The notes beneath the pieces were generated by a model. That model was given only the letters and a program-made list of their open reading frames with translations. It did not search any database and was not told where the DNA came from. The translations under genes were made by a program, and so were the position numbers. Of a stretch of DNA of 36,597 nucleotides, positions 28,556-36,597 are shown piece after piece. This stretch comes from Cyclobacteriaceae bacterium HetDA_MAG_MS6 (GTDB lineage Bacteria > Bacteroidota > Bacteroidia > Cytophagales > Cyclobacteriaceae). The stretch lies in NCBI GenBank assembly GCA_019192485.1, contig JAHCMJ010000009.1, positions 1 to 36,597 on the forward strand, in the 5' to 3' direction. Within the stretch, counting starts at the first letter, position 1; every line of letters begins with the position of its first letter.

Positions 28556-29254
28556 TTAACTGAAGAGGGTATAGTTGCCATGTTGGTCAGATGGCGTAGC
28601 CGGTAAGATAAGCTCTGCATGGTTCAATTGTAGGTTGTTGATCAGTGGACTTACCGGATGTACATTTAGCGCCATCTGGTAGGGTTGTCGTAAAAGGCTT
28701 TCCATGATTTGATCATCTATTTCGGAGCCTGTCCATGATTCGAGTACATCCTGCTGTAAAATGATGGGGGCATCTTCCTGGTAATTGGCCAACAGACCTT
28801 GGGCCTGTTGTGTTAATACTCTGAAAGACTTTAGGCCGAGCTCATCAAACTCGTCAGTTTCTTCCCAAGTACCCGCGACTGCAAAGGGTGATTTGTCCTC
28901 CTGATAGAAGTAATATGGAGTCTTTTTTTTCTTAGTAATCTGCTTCCATAGGTAAAAGCCGTCTACAATCAGAATGCATCTTCTGGATTTTACCGCTTGG
29001 CGATTGGCTGCTCTGTCAAGCGCTTGATCAGCTGGTAGGTTGAACAGCTTAGGGCTTAAATTTCTGTTATTAGATAGATTGGCCATCAGGCCCCATATAG
29101 CAGGAGAAACCGTGGCAGATTTACCATTAACAATGATCATAGCCGTTTGTGTCGGACCCAAATTGTAGCTGGGCTTGTATTGATCGGGAATATCGACTTT
29201 GAACTTTTTGGCGATATCCGATGATGAGCTGGTGATGGTAAACCTATCGATCAT
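28556..29254 (-). CDS. SRAP (SOS response-associated peptidase, YedK/HMCES) family protein, apparently without catalytic residues
   Basis: MIDRFTITSS...KPSYNLGPTQ...IWGLMANL...RRCILIVDGFYLWKQ...TPYYFY...FAVAGTWEE...RVLTQQA...APIIL. Start placed at ATG 29254 (track uses TTG 29263). Confidence 0.8.
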   Translation of the reverse strand: MIDRFTITSSSSDIAKKFKVDIPDQYKPSYNLGPTQTAMIIVNGKSATVSPAIWGLMANLSNNRNLSPKLFNLPADQALDRAANRQAVKSRRCILIVDGFYLWKQITKKKKTPYYFYQEDKSPFAVAGTWEETDEFDELGLKSFRVLTQQAQGLLANYQEDAPIILQQDVLESWTGSEIDDQIMESLLRQPYQMALNVHPVSPLINNLQLNHAELILPATPSDQHGNYTLFS

Positions 29255-29273
29255 ACCCGACAAAGCTACAAAG

Positions 29274-30263
29274 TCATTCTTTAACGGATTGACTTAATAT
29301 GAAACTCACTACAAGTTCCTCAGACCAGTACGAGCCGATATCATCGATGATACCAGGAAATCCACAATGACCCCCGAATCTGGGAGTCATAAAAGTGAGG
29401 TTTGCGTTACCATCAAAAAGAGAGTGATCAAGGCATTCAGGTGGCAGCAAGGGGTCATTTATAGCGTTGACTACCATCGTAGGGATGTTAATTTGTCCTA
29501 GGAAAAATTTGGCACTATTCTGCTGATAGTAATCTATTGCACTATCAAATCCATGAATAGGAGCGGTATAGTGCTCATCAAAGTCCATTAACGTCTTGAT
29601 TCTTGCGAACTTGTCCAGACCAAATTTTGGCAATTCAGGAAATTGAGCGTGTTTTGCTTTGATTTTGTTTCGGAGTGACTTCAGAAATCGCTTTTCATAC
29701 AGGATATTTTTGGGGTTAGAGATGTTTTTTGCCCCAGCATGCAGGTCAATAGGCACCGAAAAAGCTACGGCACTTTTGAGTGAATGGGGAAAATCATTTT
29801 CCCCTACAAACTTTAGGGTGAGATTTCCACCAAGGCTGAATCCAACCAAATGTATTTCTTGGTAAAGGGCAGAGGCAAATTGCACAACCTCCCAAAGATC
29901 ATCGGTGGCTCCGCTGTGATACAACCTTGGTTTCAGGTTTACCTCCTCACTGCATCCGCGACAGTTCCAGGCTATTACATCTATACCTTTTGCAAAACAT
30001 GCTCTTGCCACTCCAAGTACATATGGTCTTGTCGAATTGCCTTCAAGACCGTGCGAGATAATTACCACCCTGGAGCTGTTTTTAGTAAGTAGGTCAAGGT
30101 CCAGGAAATCACCGTCTCTTGTTTTTATCCTTTTCCTGATATAGGGTTTCGTTGTATTTACTCGTCTAAATAGTGCGGGGTAGATTGTGGACAGATGGCC
30201 ATTACGGAGACCCCAAGGAGGCGAGTAAGGTGTGAAAGTTGTGGTTGTCCTATTGGGAATCAT
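29274..30263 (-). CDS. YheT-like alpha/beta hydrolase
   Basis: SPPWGLRNGHLSTIYPALFRR, ISHGLEGNSTRPYVLGVARAC, AWNCRGCSEEVN, HSGATDDLWEVV, GFSLGGNLTLKF, NAINDPLLPPE, FGGHCGF. Confidence 0.9.
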   Translation of the reverse strand: MIPNRTTTTFTPYSPPWGLRNGHLSTIYPALFRRVNTTKPYIRKRIKTRDGDFLDLDLLTKNSSRVVIISHGLEGNSTRPYVLGVARACFAKGIDVIAWNCRGCSEEVNLKPRLYHSGATDDLWEVVQFASALYQEIHLVGFSLGGNLTLKFVGENDFPHSLKSAVAFSVPIDLHAGAKNISNPKNILYEKRFLKSLRNKIKAKHAQFPELPKFGLDKFARIKTLMDFDEHYTAPIHGFDSAIDYYQQNSAKFFLGQINIPTMVVNAINDPLLPPECLDHSLFDGNANLTFMTPRFGGHCGFPGIIDDIGSYWSEELVVSFILSQSVKE

Positions 30264-30346
30264 AATTGTGAAAAAGCTGTTCTAACGTATTCAAACCGAG
30301 ACTTGAAATTATACAATCGAATGGTGGGTAAAAAACTCACTTCGCT

Positions 30347-30354
30347 TAACTTTG
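30347..30354 (+). promoter_or_regulatory. candidate Bacteroidota -7 element upstream of pdhC
   Basis: TAACTTTG matches the TAnnTTTG consensus, 30 nt before the ATG at 30385; no clean -33 TTTG seen. Confidence 0.35.
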
Positions 30355-30384
30355 ACTCGATTTTAAAAATCTTAAACATATAAA

Positions 30385-32019
30385 ATGGCTGAAGTTATCA
30401 GAATGCCAAAGATGAGTGACACCATGGAAGAAGGTGTGATAGCATCATGGCTGAAAAAGGAAGGTGATGAAGTAAACTCCGGAGATGTTCTTGCTGAAGT
30501 GGAAACGGACAAGGCGACAATGGAGCTTGAGTCCTACCAGGATGGCACTCTTCTCCACATAGGTGTCAAAGAGCAAGATTCTGTAGCTGTAGACGGAGTG
30601 ATCGCCATAATTGGAGAAAAAGGCGAAGATATCAAGGACTTATTGGCCGAAATAGCAAGTGGTGGTGTTGGAAATGGTGCACCAGCAACTGATGAAGCAC
30701 CTGCCGCAACATCCGAAAGCGCTTCAGTCGAGTCCATAGATGTTTCAGGTATTAATGCCTCTGTTATCACTATGCCTAAAATGAGTGATACGATGGAGGA
30801 GGGAGTCATATCTTCTTGGTTGAAAAATGTAGGAGATAGTGTGGAGTCTGGCGATATTCTAGCGGAAGTAGACACTGACAAGGCCACAATGGAGTTAGAA
30901 TCTTACGAAGATGGTACGCTACTATATACGGCAGTTGCGGCTGGTGAATCAGTCAAAGTAGATGGTGTTATTGCTATCATTGGTGAAAAAGGTGCTGACT
31001 ACGAAAAGCTGTTAAAGGCTCAGTCACAACCTCAGGTAGCCAAGCCGGCTGAAGCTTCTAAACCTGTTTCAACAGAAACTGCTACACCCGAAGCACCAAG
31101 TACTAGCCAACCGATAGCGACTAGTTCGTCCACAAATGGAAGAGTATTGGCTTCACCTCTCGCAAAGAAAATGGCGGCCGATAAAGGAATTGATATAGCA
31201 CTCGTACCGGGCTCAGGAGATGGTGGAAGGATCATCAAAAGAGATATTGAAAACTTCAAGGCACCGGCAGCTACGCCAGCGGGCTCAGAGACTCCCGCCT
31301 CGGCACCAGCGATTACATTACCTGCTATTGTGGGTGAGGAGAGCTTTGATGAGACTCCCCTAAGTCAGATGAGAAAGACCATCAGCAAACGTCTTTCTGC
31401 CTCTAAGTTTACGGCTCCTCATTTCTACGTCACCATGGAGATTAACATGGATAAAGCAATAGAGGCTAGAAAGAGTATGAACGAAGTGTCTCCAGTGAAG
31501 ATCTCTTTCAATGACATGGTGGTGAAAGCAGTTGCAGCCGCACTAAGACAACACCCTCAAGTAAACTCTAGTTGGTTAGAGGATCGAATCAGACACAATC
31601 ATCACGTGCACGTTGGTGTTGCCGTGGCTGTGGATGAAGGGTTGCTGGTGCCAGTAATCAAGTTTGCTGACAACAAGCCTCTTTCTCACATTGCTACGGA
31701 GGTGAAAGAACTTGCAGGCAAGGCTAAAAACAAGAAGCTACAACCAGATGAGATGACGGGGAACACGTTTACCATTTCCAATCTGGGGATGTTCGGTGTC
31801 GAAGAATTTACAGCAATTATCAACCCACCAGATGCTTGTATTCTGGCAGTTGGAGGCATTAAACAGACCGCGGTTGTGAAAGATGGACAACTAGTACCTG
31901 GAAATATTATGAAAGTTACTTTATCCAGTGATCACCGGGTGGTCGATGGAGCAATGGCTGCTGCTTTTCTTCAGACCCTAAAAGGACTACTCGAAGACCC
32001 TGTACGTATTCTGATCTAG
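30385..32019 (+). CDS. pdhC: pyruvate dehydrogenase E2, dihydrolipoamide acetyltransferase with two lipoyl domains
   Basis: Two lipoyl domains (ETDKATMELESYQDG, DTDKATMELESYEDG), peripheral subunit-binding domain (ASPLAKKMAADKGIDIALVPGSGDGGRIIKRDIENF), catalytic SSDHRVVDGAMAAAFL. Confidence 0.95.
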   Translation: MAEVIRMPKMSDTMEEGVIASWLKKEGDEVNSGDVLAEVETDKATMELESYQDGTLLHIGVKEQDSVAVDGVIAIIGEKGEDIKDLLAEIASGGVGNGAPATDEAPAATSESASVESIDVSGINASVITMPKMSDTMEEGVISSWLKNVGDSVESGDILAEVDTDKATMELESYEDGTLLYTAVAAGESVKVDGVIAIIGEKGADYEKLLKAQSQPQVAKPAEASKPVSTETATPEAPSTSQPIATSSSTNGRVLASPLAKKMAADKGIDIALVPGSGDGGRIIKRDIENFKAPAATPAGSETPASAPAITLPAIVGEESFDETPLSQMRKTISKRLSASKFTAPHFYVTMEINMDKAIEARKSMNEVSPVKISFNDMVVKAVAAALRQHPQVNSSWLEDRIRHNHHVHVGVAVAVDEGLLVPVIKFADNKPLSHIATEVKELAGKAKNKKLQPDEMTGNTFTISNLGMFGVEEFTAIINPPDACILAVGGIKQTAVVKDGQLVPGNIMKVTLSSDHRVVDGAMAAAFLQTLKGLLEDPVRILI

Positions 32020-32054
32020 CTATAAGTCAAAGCATCCATAAACTTATTTTACAC

Positions 32055-32083
32055 AAGTCCTGTTTTTAAGCAGGACTTTTTTA
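32055..32083 (+). terminator. Rho-independent terminator after pdhC
   Basis: AAGTCCTG-TTTTTAAG-CAGGACTT stem-loop followed by TTTTTATT. Confidence 0.8.
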
Positions 32084-32093
32084 TTCTTGTCAT

Positions 32094-32630
32094 ATGGAAA
32101 AAATACATGCTACCACCGTCCTCGCAGTCAAACACAATGGCCAGATCGCAATAGGGGCAGATGGTCAGGCAACTATGGGGAATACGGTAGCCAAAAGCCA
32201 CGTTAAGAAGATCAGAAAGCTACTAGACGGGAAAGTTGTATCCGGTTTTGCCGGGTCTACTGCAGATGCTTTTACATTGCTGGATCGCTTCGATGAGAAA
32301 TTGAGCAACTATTCTGGCAACCTCAAACGTGCAGCGGTAGAACTCGCAAAAGATTGGCGGATGGATAAATATTTGCGACAATTAGAGGCTATGATGATTG
32401 TAGCTGACAAGCAAGAAGTGCTTGTAATTTCCGGCACAGGTGATGTATTAGAACCAGACGAGGACGTGGCTTCTATTGGTAGTGGGAGTATGTATGCAAA
32501 ATCGGCCGCCTTGGCTTTGAAAAAACATGCAACGGATTTGACAGCCGAGGAAATGGTCAAAGAGTCACTTACTATCGCAGCGGACATTTGCATTTACACA
32601 AATCATAACCTCGTTATCGAGGTTGTATGA
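32094..32630 (+). CDS. hslV: HslV, ATP-dependent protease proteolytic subunit
   Basis: [37 protein letters not shown] with short propeptide [41 protein letters not shown]. Confidence 0.95.
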   Translation: MEKIHATTVLAVKHNGQIAIGADGQATMGNTVAKSHVKKIRKLLDGKVVSGFAGSTADAFTLLDRFDEKLSNYSGNLKRAAVELAKDWRMDKYLRQLEAMMIVADKQEVLVISGTGDVLEPDEDVASIGSGSMYAKSAALALKKHATDLTAEEMVKESLTIAADICIYTNHNLVIEVV

Positions 32631-32728
32631 GCACCATATCATCTTTTTAGGTAGCTTTTTCTTTTTTCTTGACTTGCATGAGGTCTTCGGTTATCTTCGT
32701 GGCCAAGTCACATAACCGCATGTTCCTT

Positions 32729-35299
32729 ATGAAAACAATCACCAATCCCAGCTATGGAATATGTCTTTTCTTTTTTCTTGTAAGTTTCATTACCGAGGCA
32801 TCATCTATTAATGTAGAAAGTCTTTGTGGGCTCAACCCGAGGCGTCATCGTTGGGAAGTGAGTAACACAAGCGATGAGCGAATAAAAGTCAATTATCAGA
32901 TTCTTCCAGGCGGAAGTCTTCGAAAAATTTGGATAAATCCAGGTGAATCCAAAACAATCTCAAGACCCGTGGCAGAGGGCACCACCCTTCAAACGACAAT
33001 TGGAGATGAAACTCAAACCTTTGAAGCGGATACTTCTATTTGTTATATCGACGGAATAGAGTTTACCAGTGTATGTGCTGATAATCCATTTAGGAGGAGG
33101 TGGAGGGTACGCAACCCTAATAATTTCTCAGTCTATGTCGAGTTCGAAGTTTATGGTAAGACCGAAAAAAAAGGCCTTTGGTTACCTAAGGCAGGCAAAG
33201 GCGTTGAGAAGTGGGATGGAGATGGCGTGCTGGAGTATAAGTTTTTTACCACCAAAGCCTTTGAGGGATCGAATACCACGAAAATCTATTATGGAGATAA
33301 CCAACAAAAGACAAAGGCCTCCTGCAATTGTATTTGCCCACTGCCTGAGGGCTCAGTGACCGTTTCATCAAAATGCTCTGATAGACGAAATCGCTACCTA
33401 TGGCAAGTGAATAATCTCAACGACAAGAAAATATGGGTTCAGTTGAGTACTAACGGCAAATGGACCTCTGTTCCAGCTGCAGTTCCGGATCCTGCATCTG
33501 ATGAGGGTCCCATGTTTATCCCTGGCACGAAAAATATCTATACTAACACTGATTCAAGGTCTTTCTCAGTGACCTATGGTGACGATATGGAATCTAATGA
33601 AGCCACGACTAACGGACCTTGTATTGATATTGACCCGGGGATAGTTTTTGACCCCCACGGTATTTATTATATCGACAACACAACTGATATGGTCTACAGT
33701 GTTGATCTGACGGATGGTTCAGGACCACTAGCAAACCTGACCGCCCTGTTTCAGTCGCCATACGGAGGTACTCATATGAGCCTTAATACCAATGGAGATC
33801 GGCTATACCTGGTTCAAGGTGGAGGTAAGAATCGATATGGTTATTTGGACCTGAATACTAAAGAATACTTTGAAGTGGGCGCACTTCACCTGGGAGCGAT
33901 CTACCAGGTGACTTTTAGCCCTCACGGCGAAATGTACTTCGCTGCAAACAGGCTCAATGAAGTGATGGTGATGGCCGATCCCGAATCAGGGGAGTTCGAA
34001 AGCTTTGGCAAGGTCAAAATTGATAATAGTGATGAATTCATCAAAATCAATGGAGCTGACATGGCCTTTGATGAAGACGGTACTTTTTACGTGGCAACAC
34101 ACCAGGGCAAAAAGATTTATACCGTTTCGGGAGTGAAGGATCACCTCCTAGCCGTAGAGCTCTCGACTACTGACGGTAAGTTGGCAACTGGCTTAGCCGT
34201 TTTGCAGTCTGGTACCGGAGATTTGATTTTTTCGGCAAAAGGTCAGACGGCGATGACGGTAGTCAATGTCAATACCCAAGCAGTAACGGAATATGCACTT
34301 AGTGGCGATCTGAGTGTAATGGGTTGGGGAGATATGACCACCGGTCAACTAGACTTTAGGGAGAGGTGCAATGGTTACGCTTCAAATGTTCTCTTTTACG
34401 GCCCTGGATCCTTGGCAAGTCTGGAAGAAGGATCAATGCCTCCGGCCGAGAGAAGAGATATTAATAATGCGCTTGGAGCACCACAAGAAAGTGATCATTT
34501 GAACTTTGTATCCCTTGGCTTTGGTGGTAGCATCGAGCTCGAGTTGTCTTCACCGGTGTACAATACCAACAAAAATGGTATTTATGTGGATAATCCTAAT
34601 TCTATCAATTTTGGGGAGAAGTCCTATGCGGATTTGGTAATTGTAGAAACGAGCTACGGTAGAATGAACCAAAACTGTGGCCCGGATCAGGATGAAAACT
34701 ACCCGGAAAAAATTCGTGTATTTGGCAAGCAGTCTTTGCTGGATGAAGTTTGGGTGGAATTAGCTTCAAGCGAATGTCGAACCTCTTTTATAGATGTGGC
34801 TCCCGCTATAGACGAAGGACTGGATTTTGTGCAATACATCAGGATAGTGGATATCACTGATCCAGCTAGACATAACCAGTTTGCAGATGGCTATGATGTT
34901 GACGGTGTCATCATATGTCCGGATGAGGTAGTAGCGGCCATCACCGGTGAAGGAAGATCAGGGTCGAACACTAATTCTTTGGTCAATGCAAGAACTGAAG
35001 AAAGTCAATTTGAGCTCAATCATGAATTCATTAACAAGGCCCCAAATGAGGTCCTGCCGATGGAAATTCAAATGAGTATTTACCCTAATCCGGTTGTAGA
35101 TCGCCTCAATTTTATGATAGGCGAATCATGGAATGAGGCTGCGGTGAATGTGCTAAATGTATCAGGGCAACTGGTCTTAAATGGTAATATTTCGACCTAT
35201 GACCCAGGATTGAATATTGAAACACTCAAGACAGGAACGTATATTGTGCAATTACATCTTAATGGCAGAATGGATTCTCGGACTTTTGTAGTTCGATAA
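32729..35299 (+). CDS. T9SS-secreted multidomain protein
   Basis: Signal peptide MKTITNPSYGICLFFFLVSFITEASS (ATG 32729; 32720 also possible); three tandem Cys/RRxRW domains; propeller-like central region; C-terminal MSIYPNPVVDRLNFMIG...LKTGTYIVQLHLNGRMDSRTFVVR. Confidence 0.88.
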   Translation: MKTITNPSYGICLFFFLVSFITEASSINVESLCGLNPRRHRWEVSNTSDERIKVNYQILPGGSLRKIWINPGESKTISRPVAEGTTLQTTIGDETQTFEADTSICYIDGIEFTSVCADNPFRRRWRVRNPNNFSVYVEFEVYGKTEKKGLWLPKAGKGVEKWDGDGVLEYKFFTTKAFEGSNTTKIYYGDNQQKTKASCNCICPLPEGSVTVSSKCSDRRNRYLWQVNNLNDKKIWVQLSTNGKWTSVPAAVPDPASDEGPMFIPGTKNIYTNTDSRSFSVTYGDDMESNEATTNGPCIDIDPGIVFDPHGIYYIDNTTDMVYSVDLTDGSGPLANLTALFQSPYGGTHMSLNTNGDRLYLVQGGGKNRYGYLDLNTKEYFEVGALHLGAIYQVTFSPHGEMYFAANRLNEVMVMADPESGEFESFGKVKIDNSDEFIKINGADMAFDEDGTFYVATHQGKKIYTVSGVKDHLLAVELSTTDGKLATGLAVLQSGTGDLIFSAKGQTAMTVVNVNTQAVTEYALSGDLSVMGWGDMTTGQLDFRERCNGYASNVLFYGPGSLASLEEGSMPPAERRDINNALGAPQESDHLNFVSLGFGGSIELELSSPVYNTNKNGIYVDNPNSINFGEKSYADLVIVETSYGRMNQNCGPDQDENYPEKIRVFGKQSLLDEVWVELASSECRTSFIDVAPAIDEGLDFVQYIRIVDITDPARHNQFADGYDVDGVIICPDEVVAAITGEGRSGSNTNSLVNARTEESQFELNHEFINKAPNEVLPMEIQMSIYPNPVVDRLNFMIGESWNEAAVNVLNVSGQLVLNGNISTYDPGLNIETLKTGTYIVQLHLNGRMDSRTFVVR
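32822..33620 (+). repeat. three tandem copies of a ~75-95 aa domain in the T9SS cargo
   Basis: LCGLNPRRHRWEVSNTSDERIKV / VCADNPFRRRWRVRNPNNFSVYV / KCSDRRNRYLWQVNNLNDKKIWV, each ending in a ...GD..xx.A..xC-like segment. Confidence 0.8.
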
Positions 35300-35324
35300 A
35301 CTTACGATTTGCCTACGAGACTAG

Positions 35325-35352
35325 AGGGCGGCTTTATAGCTGCCCTTTTTTT
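35325..35352 (+). terminator. Rho-independent terminator after the T9SS cargo gene
   Basis: AGGGCGGC-TTTATA-GCTGCCCT followed by a T-run. Confidence 0.75.
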
Positions 35353-35433
35353 GTTTTTGTAGAGGATGAATATTTCCAGATTTTAATGAGAGGTAAGTCT
35401 GTCAAATATATAAGACCTAATTAATTTTAGGAT

Positions 35434-35775
35434 ATGACCGAGATATATCACAACCCCAGATGCGGCAAAAGCCGTCAGACCCTCAAACTCCTTCATGAGC
35501 GAGGTGAGCAAGTAACTGTTGTCGAATACATTAAATTTTGTCCTAGCAGAGAAAAGTTGAAAGAGATTCTGAAAAAACTGAATATGCAGGCGGAGGATAT
35601 TATTAGAAAAGGAGAGCCCATCTATCAGGAAAAGTACAAGGGGAAAGCATTAGGTGAGGAAGAATGGATAGATGCCATGGTGGAGGACCCTATTCTTATT
35701 GAAAGACCAATTGTGGTAAAAGCAGGAAAGGCAGCTATTGGCAGACCCCCTGAAGAGGTGATTTCCATACTCTAG
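35434..35775 (+). CDS. arsC: ArsC-family (glutaredoxin-fold) arsenate reductase-like protein
   Basis: MTEIYHNPRCGKSRQTLKLLHERG..., LIERPIVVKAGKAAIGRPPEEV. Confidence 0.85.
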   Translation: MTEIYHNPRCGKSRQTLKLLHERGEQVTVVEYIKFCPSREKLKEILKKLNMQAEDIIRKGEPIYQEKYKGKALGEEEWIDAMVEDPILIERPIVVKAGKAAIGRPPEEVISIL

Positions 35776-35781
35776 CTGACT

Positions 35782-36597
35782 GTGAGAGCTGTACAAGTAG
35801 CTGCTTTTGATCCTCAGTACAATTTGTCTTTGAAAGAAGTAGCTGACCCTACACCAGTAGAGGGTGAAGTTTTGATCAAGGTTCACTATGCCGGGGTGAA
35901 TTTCCCTGATCTGCTCATATCAAAAGGACTATATCAATTTAAACCTGATCTACCATTTTCACCAGGAGGAGAAGTTGCTGGAATAGTGGAAGCCATTGGG
36001 GAGGGGGTTTCAGGCCTGGAAATTGGGGATCGCGTATTAGCCGCCATGGGATGGGGAGGGTTCGCAGAAAAAGCCATAGCACAAGCCAGCAATACTTTCA
36101 AAGTTCCCGAAGGTATTGACTTGAAAAGCGCATCTGTCTTACTCGAAACCTATGCAACCGCTTACCACGCTTTGAAGGACCGAGCGGAAATAAAAGATGG
36201 TGACAAGATATTGGTACTTGGAGCTTCGGGAGGAACAGGAATAGCTGCTGTGCAGTTAGCTAAGGTATTGGGGAATCAAGTTATCGCAGCTGCTTCTACT
36301 CAAGACAAACTCGAACTAGCACGTGAGAGTGGAGCAGACTACCTGGTAGATTACCACCAATCAGATTTGAAAGAATCTGTGAAAAAACTTGGAGGGGTAG
36401 ATATCATTTTCGATCCCGTTGGTGGAAGTCTTTCGGAAGCCGCTTTTCGTACCCTCCGGCCCGGTGGGAGGCACTTAGTAGTTGGTTTTGCTTCTGGCCA
36501 TATCCCGGCTATTCCTTGGAACCTGCCGCTTTTAAAAAGCGCCTCAATCGTTGGGGTTTTCTGGGGTGGTTTCTGGAGAAATTTTCCACAAAAGAAC
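35782..36597 (+). CDS. NADPH:quinone oxidoreductase family (zinc-type MDR), truncated by window end; not in the ORF track
   Basis: GTG start at 35782: MRAVQVAAFDPQYNLSLKEVADPTPVEGEVLIKVHYAGVNFPDLLISKG...ILVLGASGGTGIAAVQLAKVLG...VDIIFDPVGGSLSEAAFRTLRPGGRHLVVGF. Open to the end of the window. Confidence 0.88.
   Translation, partial: MRAVQVAAFDPQYNLSLKEVADPTPVEGEVLIKVHYAGVNFPDLLISKGLYQFKPDLPFSPGGEVAGIVEAIGEGVSGLEIGDRVLAAMGWGGFAEKAIAQASNTFKVPEGIDLKSASVLLETYATAYHALKDRAEIKDGDKILVLGASGGTGIAAVQLAKVLGNQVIAAASTQDKLELARESGADYLVDYHQSDLKESVKKLGGVDIIFDPVGGSLSEAAFRTLRPGGRHLVVGFASGHIPAIPWNLPLLKSASIVGVFWGGFWRNFPQKN

Noticed and set aside
35650-35886. Minus-strand ORF across arsC and the quinone oxidoreductase start
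   Set aside because: Overlaps two recognisable plus-strand genes and has no recognisable features.
1-36597. Defence island, prophage, integron or transposon
   Set aside because: No integrase, transposase, restriction, phage structural or reverse transcriptase motifs were found in any supported frame.

Overview
Chromosomal window from a Bacteroidota (probably Cytophagales-like) bacterium. The lineage is inferred from T9SS C-terminal sorting domains, TPR/PD40/OmpA proteins, type III glutamine synthetase and a Lacal_2735-family protein. No rRNA, tRNA, CRISPR, transposase, integrase or phage genes were recognised. The dominant object is a ~10.4 kb reading frame (856-11304) encoding a giant Asp/Asn/Gly-rich, TSP3-like (DxDxDG) calcium-binding repeat protein. 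It has an N-terminal signal peptide and a C-terminal T9SS sorting domain, but is cut by one in-frame TGA at 8119-8121, where sister repeats carry Gly (GGA/GGC/GGG). The rest is mostly housekeeping or accessory genes: rsmE, glnN, an ABC/FtsX-type permease, TPR, alpha/beta hydrolase, TlpA-like thioredoxin, MORN/YwqK repeats, fabH-like KAS III, two tandem TPR-PD40-OmpA paralogs, an SRAP-family protein, YheT-like hydrolase, pyruvate dehydrogenase E2, hslV, a second T9SS cargo, an ArsC-family protein and a truncated quinone oxidoreductase. Best leads: (1) the single-nonsense split of the giant T9SS adhesin-like gene and its ~2.8 kb internal block duplication; (2) an SRAP-family protein that appears to have lost every canonical catalytic residue; (3) an OmpA paralog whose peptidoglycan-anchoring Asp is Cys; (4) an rsmE frame with no canonical start codon in front of its conserved N-terminus; (5) uncharacterised small-gene cassettes. 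I did not see a clear new multi-gene defence or mobile system.
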